Made by a program: the position numbers and the translations under genes. The notes beneath the pieces were generated by a model, which saw only the letters and a program-made list of their open reading frames with translations, searched no databases and had not been told where the DNA came from. A stretch of 64,000 bases of DNA from Sphagnum compactum (Eukaryota > Bryophyta > Sphagnopsida > Sphagnales): positions 1,550,001 through 1,614,000 of the forward strand of contig OZ234495.1 of the NCBI GenBank assembly GCA_965153455.1, given 5' to 3'. Shown here in pieces: positions 11,383-23,890 of this stretch. Within the stretch, counting starts at the first letter, position 1. Each line of letters opens with the position of its first letter.

Positions 11383-14300
11383 CTTGTCCATGTCGTTGCA
11401 GCTACAACATCATCGCAACAACTCCAAATAGTCGATGTCGTTAAGAAAACATTATTGCACCAGCAGGTCTTGTTGACATTGAAGTTCCTAGCTGGCGACC
11501 TGCCTTTTCAAGGATAGTCGACTCTGAGAGAGAGGATGCAGTTTTGAAGTTTTTGGGGGATCTGGATTTTGAGGGAGTGAACATGAAGAAGAAGAAGAAG
11601 AGCAGATTGTCAGCTTTTCGTGATTCTAATTCTAGCTCGTCGTCTTCATCATCATCATGTAGTGACGAGTCTTCTTCTGGCAGCAATAGATCCGCCAGGA
11701 CTGAGAGAAAAAAGCTCATGCAGAGTGTAGAAAACAAACAGAAGCTGGACTGCAAGAAACCAGGAGCCTCTGAGCAGCAGCTCATTGTAACTGTAGGAGG
11801 TATGAGCTTCAATGGAAAATCTCAGGATATGGCACTCCCTGGTTCTGGTTTTTCTTTTCCCCCTCTTGAATGTGCACACTCAAAGCAAGTGCTTTGGATT
11901 GAAGCTCAAAAAAATTTGTGGATTTATCCTCTTTTGTTTAAGCTTCAGCTTTTGCATTTCCACAACATCTGATGCTACATTCTTCTTCTGTTGCTCTCGT
12001 TGGAGCACTTGGGAAAGAAACTTGGAAGTACTCCAACTTGATGGAGCTCAAGAAAATTTGAGAGAGCTTTTGCTGCTTTTGTTTGGTTCTCTTTCCTCTG
12101 TTCCTTTTGTGTTGCCCCATTCATTCCCCCAAGACTTTGAGCTTTGGTGTTTGTTTTTGTGATGTCCTTGAAAGTTGGAGTTGCTGCTGCAGTATGGTGT
12201 TTTTTTTCCTTCTCTTTTGCAGGTGGAGATGCAGGTCCTGAGTCTTATGCTCCAGACTCTTGGAAGAAAAAATTGGGTGAACAAGTGACTCCAAGTTCCA
12301 ATCCTGTAATGGGGCATCAGTTGGTTGAGTACCAGCTGCCATCCCCAGCTCAGGAATTGCCTGAAGAGGTGAATGTGGCAGGAGCAGGAGCAGCTGATGT
12401 TCAGTCTGAATTGCAAGGGCCTCAGACAACCAAGTGCAACACTGCAAATGGTGAAGCTCAAGATGCTGTAGAAACTGTATCTCCAGTAGAGAAAGCAGTC
12501 AGCTCTGCTGACAACAGCTCGAGCTCAAGGTCAAGTTCTTATGAAGAAGTAGAAGAAGAAGATGACAAAGCAAAGAGAGAGTCATGTGGTTTGAGCAGTG
12601 AGGTTCTTGACACAACAAATGAGTCTGTAGAGATGGAGGAGGAGCACATCAGAGATCATGCAAACTCCAATGGCAGAGACCATGTTGTTGATGATGTCTG
12701 TAGCAAAAGTTCTGAGATTGCTCAAATATCACCCAAGGTGGATGAAAATGGAGAGAGTGGTGGTAGTAGTACTACAAGCAGCAGTGGCAATGGAACTGTA
12801 GAAGCAGCAACAGCAGAAACAATTGATCAGACAGATGTAGCAACAAAATACAGAAATGGCGATTCCGATATTGGGACCAAAGAAGGAATTGGGGTCGCTC
12901 CAGAAACAAATGGTACAGATCATCGCAAGGAAGGAGAGGATGTCAATGAGCTTCTCAGGAATGTGCCTTCAGATGAAGCTGAAAAGGACAGTACCTCACG
13001 GGAAGAAACCAAGGATACCACCAGCAGCAGCACACACATTGGGGACTACCTGGTAGCACCTGCAGAAGATCCCATCGCAGGAAGCTGCATGGAGGAGGAT
13101 GTGATTGCTGTAAAGCATCATGACTTGCAAATGAGGGGGCCTTCTTCAACAACTGTTGGCTACACTGTGTCCACCACTGTTGAAACCTTCACCAACAGTG
13201 TGACTTACAGTAAGGAAGATGGTTTTGCAGGTTTTGAGGAGGAAAACACTAGTAGCAGCAGCAGCAGCAAGAAGAAAGCCCCTTACTTTGAAGACCACCA
13301 CAATGACAACAATGACAAGTCTATGGCTAGTAGCTCCTTGAATTCAGCTGAGGGAGAATCAGAGGTACAGAGAGTTCTTCGGCTTCAGACAACACATGAT
13401 CTCTTGTGTCCAGTGTGTGGCTCATGCATAACTAAACGGGTGATTCTTCGCAAGAGGAAGAGAACATCACCATCAGTGGTCTCAGTTGAGAAATGGGTAC
13501 TGCTGAATGAGGAGGAGATCCAGAGCCAGGATGCACTTGAGGAACTACATACTAGTCCTACCACTACTGCCGCTGCTGTGAAGGAAGAGGTGACTGTTGT
13601 AGAACCGGCAGCTGATGCTGCTGATGATGGTCATGGTTATGAGTATGAAGAAGACTGGGGCTGTTTGGCATGTTTTACTTTGTTCTTCCGCAGAGGTAGG
13701 CTTGAAAACTCTGGTTGGTTTGATTGATTTCTCTCTCTTTTTTCCTCTCACCTAGACTGCAACCTTTCCGGCCAATGCCTGACTAACTGATGCCCTTGAT
13801 GATCTTTTTCTGTTGTGGATAAATTGTTCAGTATGGCAACGCGCAGAAGAAATTCCAAGAGCATCATCATCATCAGCTGCTGAAATTCCAAGATCATCAT
13901 CATCATCAGCTGCTGAAACTCAAGAACCTCCGGAGGATTACCACCCACCAGGTTTGCCTCAAGTGGAGGCTGAAACAATTGTTGGTGTGGAGTCTGCAGA
14001 GAGTGTTGAAGTGCTGTCCCCTGTGGTTGAAGAAGATGGAAGTGAACATTACTATAAAAACAAGTGTCTTCCTCTCTTGTTCCCTTGGCGACAGATTGCA
14101 ACTACAAAACTCAGCCACCACCCAGGTACTCTTCTTCCTCCTCCATCCTTGTCCTCATCATCGTTCTCATCTCTATGCAAGAGAACTGTTTTGACAACCA
14201 TGGCTGACAAGCCTGATCTATGTTTTGAGTGTCAGTGGGTCTTGTAGTGTTATGCTGGAACCTGAAGTTGTTGTTTGCAGAGCTTCTAACACCACTTTTG

Positions 14301-17300
14301 GGAGAAAAAGAAGAAGAGAAGACGTCAATTGCTGCTAAGGATGTTGTCCAAATGTCTATACCCACTCAATCATCACGGGAACTACTGATTGGCACTCTCA
14401 ACAAAGCTCCTGAACAACCAAATGTTGAGCAACCTCAAAAGGTCACAACAGCAGCAGCAGCTCATGCCAAAGATGATGATATCAACTGCTTCTCCCTATT
14501 TCTGCCGCCATTTCCATGGGGAGAAACACAACAAACCGCACAAAGCAACAGACCTGGTCAGTCGCATCACACCATGAAATCCCACCAATTGCAATAATGA
14601 GGCAGAGACCCAGTTGGGATTTCCTTTCCTACACTAGGGTTTTCCTGCTGCAGGTGGATGAACATGTTGCACCAAACTGTGTTTTCCCCTCTTATAATTT
14701 TATGCACAAAAATGGATTTTTCTCTCTTAATTTTTGTGCACAAAATGGGGTCTTCACTCTTAACTTTTTGGGCAAAAATGTGTTTTTCGGTCTTAATTTT
14801 TGTGCACAAGAATGGGCTTTTCCCTCTTAATTTTGTGCACAAAAGATGGGGTTTTTCTTCTTTATTTTTTGTGTGCAAAAATGGGTACTTCACTATTAAT
14901 TTCTGTGCACAAAAATGGGTTTTAGCCAATTAACTAGTAGCTGTGTTTCAACTACTACTTAATCAGGGTTTTGATGCAAAGCATTGAATTTCAAAGGGTT
15001 TTGGGTGATGGGTTTTTTTCTGCAGAGGCAGTGGTAGCTGTTGCTGATGAACAGCCTGCTCTCAGATCCAACAAGGAGGTGCAGGCAATTGAATCTGATT
15101 CGATCATAATTGGATCTCTCAATGTTCCTTTGACTTCTCCGACAGTCACCCCTACTACATTATGTGGTGAGGAGTGAAGAGTTCTATTGATTGATTGATT
15201 GCTTCAGAGATTGCTCTTCTTATAAACCCCATTCATTTACGAAATCCACAAGTGGAGGTGATACCCACACCCAGAGGTCTTATGCAATTTTGGCAAATTG
15301 TTGGACCTGCAGGAGAAATTTCTGCTGCTGAACCCCCTGTTGATGTTCTGCTACCACCTGCGGCAACAAATGTGTGTGATGAAGCTGGAGGACAAAGACA
15401 AATTGAGGAGTCCCCAAGAAAAGCAAGTGTTAACTGCTTGGATCTGTTTCTTCCTGCATACCCTTGGGAGGAAGCATCAGAAACAACATCACTGTTGGAA
15501 AAAACAACTGCTGCTGCCAAACAAGGTAAAGAAGGTCAATAAATATGTTCGTACATTCCACCAAACCCCCCAAAAAAACCCATGTCTGGGAGCTTATGGA
15601 ATATATCTTTTAAGTCAATCAAGGTATGATGCTGTTTGCTAAGGAGGAAAGAAATGGAATTTGCAAAAGAAAAAATAGTTTAAAAAATTGGTAAAATGTC
15701 TTCCAAATCTCATTTCAGTTCTCATATTTCTCAAAGACAATTTGGAGATCCAAAAGTGTCATAAAAGTGGGTATTTCTAGCTAGCTCAGTAAGCTTAGAG
15801 TACGTGAAATCAACTTGAAACATTCTATATTTTCAAGCACTGCAGAGTGCTGCTAATCTACTAACAAGTGTTGACTTTTGTTTCAACTTCAGTGTTGACT
15901 GTTGCTGCAACATTAGTGTCAACTTTCTCAGCTGAAAATGGCCTGATTCTATTGCAAAGCATCTGCAGAGAAAGAGATCAACATCCAGGAATCCTTGGCA
16001 TGGAGCACTGCAACAACTGTGTCAGAGGATTTGTTGGATCCAAATGTGGTCTTCCCGGCTGTAAATTCAACAATCAAGGAAGTGATTCTGCCTGGGGTAG
16101 TTCGTACACCTCCTGAACCACATACCAAACCTGCACCTGAGAACCTTGTTTTGTCTTCCTCTACTCAAGGTAGTGACTCTTTGCTCCCTTGATGTAACTC
16201 ACTTTCTTTGCAAGGTTTGGTGATCTTACTCTGTTAAGAGAGAGAGAGAGAGAGTTCACGTAAATTTTTCTTCTTTTTCTCTGCAGATCATGTTTTTCTT
16301 GCAAGACATGGGAATAAATTTGGAGGTTGAAATTCTGAAAGACACAAAATAAGAGCAAATCTGACAGAAAACAGATTTTTTTTGGGTGGGTGGGGAGGTC
16401 CAAGTCCAAATTGGTAATTTGTGGGAGAGGTTTTGGGCTGAGTCTTTGTTTTGCTCTTGTGCAAAGGAATTGAGGATGATGAAGGCAAAGGAATGGACAA
16501 GGATGCAGAACACCCAACAAAAAAAGCAGGCATAAAATTCTCAGATGTTTTTCATGACCCCATCTATGTGACAAAAATTGAAGACAAAATCACATCAGCA
16601 AAAGTCGTCAATGATCAGGCTTCAAAAGCTGGTTTTAATTGCCTTCCACTTTTACTTCCACCATATCCATGGGAAGGAGCAACACAAGTTCCTGTCAGTC
16701 AAGGTTAGAAAAAAATGCCGTTACTATACCAATTGATACACAATCTAGTCTCTGCAGATTACTTATGTATTTTGTCAAAACTGAGATTTTTCGTCTATTG
16801 TTTTTCCTGACATGTCTTATCTCTAAATTTGATCCAAGTCAAAACAGATCTGGAATCTGCTTTGCAATGAAACCAATGTCATTTTAATTTCTAGATGGGT
16901 TTCAAAGTTGCATTTTACATGTTGATGATTAGTGTGGTAGCACCCATCATGATTAGCATGACATTAGAGCTAAATGGAATTGCATATTGTAGAAATTTCA
17001 ATCTTGGCGGTAATCATTTATTTTATGAAAAGAAGAGTAGTTGTCTTCTCTTTGTACTTTCAATTTTTGCACAATTTGTTGGGAAACATGAAGAGGGAAG
17101 TTTTGGGTCTTGGAAACAGCAGGTGGGTTGGTTCCAAATTTGGTCCAAGAAAAGGTGGTCACGCACGTAAGCACAAGTGTGCAAGATGAAAAAGCTTTGG
17201 GTACAAAGCTTTCGTGGGAAGAAGAACAACTAGATTCCAAATGCTTACCTCTTAAACTACCAACACTCGCTTGGCGAGGAGGAGGGCGGTCGGGAACAAT

Positions 17301-20300
17301 GACATCTTCATTGGCTAGAGAAGAAGCACGATTGCAAAGTGATGTCAAAGATGATGAGCTTGTGGAGGAGGAGGAGAGACCCCTTGTAAGAAAGCCGCCT
17401 CGGATACATGAGGAGAAGAGGGAAGTAGTGGCAGCAACAACAATAGAGAGTCCAAAGCCTGTGGAACAACAAGAGAAAGCTGAAGCAATTGGAGTTGAAG
17501 ATACAACTCCTTCAAGTGGTGGTGATACACTTGCAGCAGCATCTGTTGGAGAAGAAGAGCACCAAGAAATCAAGGAGGAGGCTAGTGATCAGGATTTGTT
17601 GCCTGATGAAGAAATTGAAGCTCCTGATACTGCACCTCCTGCAGCAGTAGTAGAGGAGATTGAGGAACATCAGCCTCCTCAACTGGTTTTACCAGTTGAG
17701 AAGCTTGAGAGTGTCACAGCCAAGAAGGAAACAATTGAAGCAAAGGAATCAGAGGATTGCAGTTGTGGGTTGCTGCCAGCATTATTGTTTCCTGCATATC
17801 CTTGGGAGCCAAGCTCTCGAGACTTCCAAACAGGTCAGTTCCTGCCACATGCAGTTTGATTTTCCTCCCCCTGGATGGATATTATAGGGAATCCCACTGG
17901 AAGTGAAGTTTTTGTCAGAAACCCTTAAACCCAAAACCCTAAACCCAGAAACTTCCCCGCTGCTTTCATTTTCTTTTCCCTGTGACCCAATGTTGACTAT
18001 TTGCAAATGGGTTTCTATTGCAGAAACTAGAGAAGAAAGGAAGATCAAGTGGCCTGCAGTTGCAGATAGAGGGATTGCAACTCATGAAGTGGTGAGTAGG
18101 GATACTCACATTGAGTCACGAATCACAACCACCACAACAACATACACAAAATCTGCAGACCCGACAGATGAGGAGCATGATACTGTAGATGCCATCAAGG
18201 TAGATACCTCTGTAAGCTACATGGATAGAAGTATCCAACAACAGGATGATCAACCCATGCAGGGCACTCTTGTTTTAGATGATGGTTCACCCACGATTGT
18301 TGACGAACCAAAAACACTGCATCATTTCCCTCCCATCTACAAGTTTCTTGATTGGGATACTCCCAAAAAGCATCATCCTTTGGCAACAACTCATCTGCCA
18401 CATGAGTTGCAGGCATCCCCCCCAGCACCAACTTATCACTGGAAAGATGAGGCTCAGCAGCAGCCACAGGAAATAACCGAGGAAGAAGAGGTGGGGGTTG
18501 TTTCCGAAGTCTCTAGAGATCTGGCAGAGACTCTGCAGCAAGCACCGCCAAATGCCATAAAAGAGCAGCTGAACAAATCCTCCTTCTGCGAATGTCTTCC
18601 CATCGCTCCCAGCTACTCCATATTCTTCAGGACTGCAACAGAAGGTCAGTCTCTTTTGCATCACCCACAACTCAATTTCTCACAAAATTATGGAATGCAG
18701 ATGGTCTAATCTTTTTCTGTAGTAACCTAGTGGGTTCTTGTGATCCTCTTGATGGAGAGAGAGTGTAGGTTCTTTGGCACCCTAATAATAATATAGCCGT
18801 TTTTTTCAATGCACAAATTCCATAATAAACATCTGGATTGGAGTGTATGTTTTGCAGATGATCAACAACTCAAAGAACCTCTGATATCGGCAGAGGCAAA
18901 ATCCGACACAGACTCACATGATTCCTCAGTCCATGTTTCTCTTCATCAAATTCACAGACACGAAGAAGTCAAGCTTCCCATTAGCCAGATGCCGGATGGG
19001 CACTCCATATTTTCTGATGATCATGAGCCTGCATCTTGCAGTTGTCTGCCTCCTTTCTTGTTCTCACGGGTCTCCATCGGAGGTCAGAAAAACTCAATGA
19101 TTGATTTTTTTTTCCTTTGCTAATAATAGACATCTTGGTTTGTTTTCTGCCAGTTGTTTTCCAACAGATTGAAAAGGGTATTTTTTCCCATCTCTGCAGG
19201 ATCCACCCTGTCTCACAAGGATGGGCTTCAGCAACCTCTGCTTGACAAAAGGAAAGCAGATACCGCAAACACAGATTCACCAACAACACACGTAAGCTCT
19301 AGTATCCCTGATGTGTCGGATGAGACAACGACATCAGTGATTATAACGACAGATGAATCGGTGATTGAAGTTTATGGCAGTGATGCCCCATCTACGATCG
19401 AAGCAGTAACAGCTGCAGCTGAAGACCTTGGGATGATGACCCTGACTCCAACAGTTTCCAAGGTTCAAGAGTATTTGAAGAGCGTGGTTTACGGTGGACT
19501 AGATGTGTCCCTTATAAGTCTTGGTGTTGTTGCTTCAGCTGCTGGTGGCGATGCTAAAACTCGTATGCACAATTTTTCAATTCTTATCTCAAAATTGTTA
19601 CTCCATGTTTCTTTTATTCTAGAAGAGAAACTCTGTATGAGGAAAGGGGTCCAGTTTTGGAGCAAGTATTTCTTGCTACAAAATTTGATTGATTGATGGT
19701 TTTGATTGATTTTTTAGAACCACCATTAAGAGGTAAAAACACATTTTTTTATTGATTTTAGAATGATGAAGAGGTATTATATATTTTCCATTCATTTTCG
19801 AAACATAAATTAAAGAGGTAGTTTTTTTTCGTCTTTTGGGGAATCAAGCTGCTAATGGTAGTTGATTCCATCTGATTGGGGGCAGAGCTAAATAGGTCTT
19901 CTTCTGATTTGTTGGTTTTTTCTGATACAGGAACTGTTCTTGCAATGGGGCTTGCAAATTTGATATTTGGATCTATCTCCTTCTTTCACAAAGTAAGCAG
20001 CAATTTTTTTCACTTTGTGGGTGTTTTGCAAACTTTGGTTTTTCTCTTTGTATAGCAAGTTATTGTTTCATATGTTTGTGAGAGAGTGACTTCAGCAACA
20101 CCTAATGAACAGTCAGAAAAATAGGTTGAAAAAAATTGGTGGCATAATCTTTCACAAATAAAATCTTTGAGAGAGGTAATGCGGGTGTTTTTTTAAACTG
20201 CACAAAACAGACTGACATAAGTAATGGATATTTATTTATTTTTAATGTATACATTTTCATAGAGCTTAAAATTCTTGAAAGATGATGTTAAATTTCTTAC

Positions 20301-20767
20301 TGCACCAAAAAGATAACTTACAGATGACTGAAAGAATTTTAATTGTTTTGTTCTTTTGGTGTATTATTTCTGATTTTTTGGGGGTATTTATCTGTGTATT
20401 GCAGGTTATTGAGCTTCACAAAGAGAGCCCAATGCGATTCAGAGAGACAGTAGGACACAGCTTCTTGTTGAATGGGTGTCTAGCTTTTCTCTCATTTTTG
20501 GTCTTTGGTTCACTTCCAACGTTGACGTTTGGGTTCTCATTCCGCCAGAGCAACAACCACGACTACAAAATGCTTGTGACTGTAGTTGTGTCTGTGATAT
20601 CAGTCGTGTTGCTCGGATGTGCAAAAGTGTTTGCAAAGGTAACTCAGCAATCGTATTTTGCAACACTCTCGGCCCTCATCATGACAGGAGTGGTGGCAGC
20701 TGTGGCAGGATTCTACACAGGGGAATATTTCTCCAAATTACTCGCACAGTTTGGATTCGATACATAA
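11263..20767 (+). CDS. Giant MEB-like / VIT-family membrane protein, about 1,890 aa, 15 exons
   Basis: Exons: 11263-11308 and about 11446-11799 (both tentative at the 5' side), 12223-13695, 13832-14125, 14281-14556, 15026-15166, 15208-15525, 15969-16169, 16467-16703, 17123-17833, 18024-18644, 18858-19082, 19200-19562, 19931-19992, 20405-20767. Phases close exactly from exon 2 to the stop. The last three exons encode a five-helix VIT-type domain: VVYGGLDVSLISLGVVASAA, MGLANLIFGSISFF, HSFLLNGCLAFLSFLVFGS, MLVTVVVSVISVVLLG, LIMTGVVAAVAGFY. This resembles plant 'membrane protein of ER body-like' proteins; Arabidopsis MEB1/MEB2 are proposed iron/manganese transporters. The N-terminal part of about 1,700 aa is acidic and Ser/Glu/Thr-rich, with a CPVCGSC knuckle (13407-13427) and repeated Cys...YPW motifs at exon ends. 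It is far longer than the Arabidopsis homologues as I recall them. Transport function is inferred from family only. The ATG at 11263 has a good context, but the first splice is a guess. Confidence 0.85.
11353..11385. repeat. (CTT)n microsatellite
   Basis: About eleven CTT triplets lie in the tentative first intron or leader of the VIT-like gene. A shorter (CTT)n lies at about 11011-11031. CTT-rich tracts are common near plant transcription starts. Confidence 0.85.
13407..13427 (+). other. CPVCGSC zinc-knuckle-like motif within the VIT-like protein
   Basis: Codons read CPVCGSCITKRVILRKRKR, a CxxCxxC cluster followed by a basic stretch, in an otherwise acidic region. About 80 codons later, GCLACFTLFF (13659-13688) closes the same exon. 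A metal-binding or redox role is inference. Confidence 0.6.
14690..14925. repeat. Intronic minisatellite, about 34-bp unit, seven copies
   Basis: Within the intron 14557-15025 the phrase TTTTGTGCACAAAAATGGG recurs with small changes at about 14697, 14732, 14764, 14797, 14831, 14866 and 14900. Each is followed by a T/C-rich stretch ending TTAA. GTGCAC at the centre is palindromic. Frames are open on both strands through the array only because of the repeat. Confidence 0.85.
17922..17950. repeat. Short telomere-like tract in an intron
   Basis: CCCTTAAACCCAAAACCCTA followed by AACCC lies in the intron 17834-18023. It is a few degenerate copies of the plant telomere unit (CCCTAAA). Such short tracts also occur in plant promoters and introns without any telomere. 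Confidence 0.5.
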
Positions 20768-20780
20768 TGGAATGGTAATT

Positions 20781-20802
20781 GTAGTAGTAGTAGTAGTAGT
20801 AG
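20781..20802. repeat. (GTA)n microsatellite in the VIT-like gene 3' UTR
   Basis: About seven GTA triplets begin 13 bp after the stop codon. Confidence 0.9.
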
Positions 20803-20862
20803 TTGTCCTGTAAATGGGAGAGGAGTCAAGTCTTTTCCTTCCCCACTTGTGGGTGAGTGAGT

Positions 20863-20908
20863 GGTATTCCAGGCATTCCATCTAGTGCAATGGAATGCCT
20901 GGAATACC
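20863..20908 (+). promoter_or_regulatory. Perfect 18-bp-arm hairpin just after the VIT-like stop
   Basis: GGTATTCCAGGCATTCCA (20863-20880) and its exact complement (20891-20908) flank a 10-nt loop about 95 bp downstream of the stop codon, probably inside the 3' UTR. A stable stem could affect stability or 3'-end formation of the mRNA; that role is inference. Confidence 0.6.
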
Positions 20909-23890
20909 TGCTGCAGCAACTACTCTTTACATAGAGGAATGACAAAGAGCAGTAGAATAGATCAATTATGAAAGATAGTGATAGGAAAAGTCTATGTACC
21001 TTATAAGTTGCACCCACAGCTTTTCGCAGAAGAGTGTAGTGGTTGAGAATTGTTATGTTGCAGGGCCAAAGCAGCAGTGTTACCAAGTTTCCTTTGAAAG
21101 ATCCAGAAAAGAGCGAGTATCACGTGGTTTTGATGTAATCAGGTTTGAGTTTTCCCTCTTGGCCTCCGCTACAACTATAGTTTTTGCTTTCCTCCTTTTG
21201 GTGGTGGCATATACCCAAAACCATCTCCTGGAATTTCATGGATCTAGCTGTGAAACAAAGTCCTCAAGATATATCTTGTGATATCTTTGACAAACATTCT
21301 CAACCAGAGTATGCAGGTATTGACTTGAATTGTGTCGTGCATCCGTATAACCAAATGAAATGTTCATAGGATAGAATCCTCCTGGACTAAAGTGGGACCA
21401 ATAGAGCTCAAAACAATCTTGAACAAACACGTTATCATGTTACATTATCATTTGAGATGATTCATATGTCTCATGTTAATTCCAATAATTATTGCTAAGT
21501 TGGGAGTTATCAATAGTCAATTTTACAGGTTTTTGAGGCTTTGTAGTTGTAAAGAGTCGTTGGCTTCTCAGATTGTCAATCTTGTCAATATTGTCCTTCT
21601 GAAGAATGAAAGCCATGCTTCAAAGATTCTGTTAAATATAACTAGAGGGTTGCTCAATAAGGAAAAATTCATTTTTGGAATTTCAGCATTTGGAGTTTTC
21701 CAAATGGTTCTGTATAGAATCTTATAGAGTCTTGAAAGTAGGGAGTTTCTTGTAAGACCTCTTGGTCTTTCTTCTTCCCAGCTGTCCTTCTCTGTGCATT
21801 TTGTCTAGCCCGTTGTATCTTTCTACCTTTTGTTATCTCCTTGTGTTGTTTGTTGCTAGCCAGTAGCATGGCTGAGAGTTCTTATTGCTTCCAAATTTGC
21901 AGCAGAAACTTCATATGCAGGTTGGTGTTTTCACTGGCCTTTACCCACTGTAGGGAGCTGATGAAGTCAGTGGGGAAGTTGTTTGATAGAGAAGTCACTA
22001 TCTTACATGCTACTGTTAATGGAGCCTGAACAGGTGTGAGAGTGGCACTGTTGTCCATGCTGCTTTTGTGTTCTTTTGCTTTTTTGGTCTTTTTTGGTTT
22101 TTGTTTCTTGATCCTTTGTTCTCTGTTTTGTCTTTCCGTGTCTTTCCATGGCTTGTTGAAGAAGTGTTAACCTTGCTTTGCTTTCTTCTGAATTGTGAGA
22201 ATGGAGATTTCTTGATTCTTATGAGAGATATTTGCTTTCCTCCTTCCTTGGTTCTGAAGTTGTTTTGCTGTACAAATGCTAAACAACTTGCTTCTTGATT
22301 CAAGGGAAGTTTTAGGAGATGTTGACAGAGTCTGCATCAAAGGCATCATCACTCCCTCATTGACAAGATTTGAAATCATTTAAACCCAACTATGAGCAAG
22401 ACTAGGAAGACTCTGGTAAGTTCCATTGAACCCCTCATACAACAGGATTCTGACAGTCATGACACTGGGGAGATATTAATAAGCAATGAGAATGAAGGAG
22501 AACCATGAGACTCCATACCTTGCTATCAGAGGCGAGTAAGGGTGGTGTAAAAGAGGGAGTAGGCCCTGAATACACTCACTTTGAGTGTGTTATTTGTTTT
22601 CATGAGCTTCAGAAGGATCATGAAAAACTGGCCATGCTGGTCCACTGATGTTGCAATCTTATTCCTGCCCATCAACATTTGCCCATCAGCAACAACTTAC
22701 TACACCCCAATAATGTTGCATTCCGTGGGATCCTCAATGCACACAAAATATCATGAAGCTCCCACATGGAAGGATTGAACCCTAAATCATGCTATGTTGA
22801 TTGTGATGCACCAAGATAATGTATTGGAATTGAATTTCTTAACCACATGCAATATGCGACACCCAATTCACTCAATATTCATCTCCTGATTTGCAAAAAC
22901 TCATTTGAAAGTCTATGGAGTCCTACTACAAACACAGTATCCTTTTAGAACTGATTGGAATCTGTAGTTGATTACAAGCGCTGGTTGCTAGTTGAAACGT
23001 TCAGTACCTGGTGGAATGTGTGTTGCTGTGCAGGAGAATCTCATGGCCTGCATTCCAGCATGTCCTACAATCCTACACCTCCATAGTTTCCATGTCTTGA
23101 ACTGACATGGTTGTTGTTGTGACCCTGTTGCTGCTCATATCCGCACTCACCATCCCCAGCACACAGTAATCACCCACTTCCAATCACATGCAAGAAGGTA
23201 CTGAAAACTCAAGTTCTTCTCAACTAGATCTATACAGGTATAATGGTTAGACAAGAGTATCATCGGCACTGCAGCTAGTCAATCCGGAAATGAGAAATTT
23301 CCATACAGTTGGTTCAGAGCAAAACAAACATGTTGCTGAGAGGTGTCTCAACAATGCCATCTGTCCCAGGGGTAGTGACATATTGGTTCCATCACAAAAG
23401 CATCACCACTGCCTCATCCTGTGCATTAAATGGCACCACTAAAATTCAACAAATTCATGCAGTCAGTTAAACATATAGATTTGCATGAAAGGAGGAAAAC
23501 AAAGCCACCTGCTTTTCAACCTTCGACCACATCCTTGCAATCTTGGAACAGCAGCATTCTTGCACTGAAGTATGGGGGTCTTGTACTTGTGGAAAACAAA
23601 CAATAACAAGAGAGTGCAAGAAAGATCAAAACTTGACAGAAACAACACCAGTTCAATCCCGAACAAAGTTCTGAGCATTCCAACTGATGAAATGCTCATG
23701 TTTCACAAAACCGTGTACAGTTCATTACAGTTTGCCATGTCTGATTATGGCAAGGCTCAGATTGATAGAAGATCTTACATTCCACATGGAGGTTAGCAAC
23801 TAAATTTAGCAGCAGCATCTGTGTGTCCACCTCCACATTAGAAGAGAGTACACAGTACTGAAGCACTCCTTAGCCCCCAAGCAAGCAAAG
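20909..23890. other. Spacer between convergent genes, no gene seen
   Basis: Scattered short frames (for example around 21473-21727 and 22068-22298) show no family resemblance. The DNA has a more even base composition than the flanking repeats and may include the 3' ends of both convergent transcripts. No RNA gene, transposon end or tandem array was seen. Confidence 0.45.

Noticed and set aside
12048-12461. Minus-strand frames opposite the VIT-like gene
   Set aside because: They are shadows of the coding strand in Ser/Glu/Ala-rich sequence.
16161-16574. Minus-strand 137-codon frame over an intron of the VIT-like gene
   Set aside because: It is low-complexity and crosses an exon of the opposite strand, with no recognisable domain.
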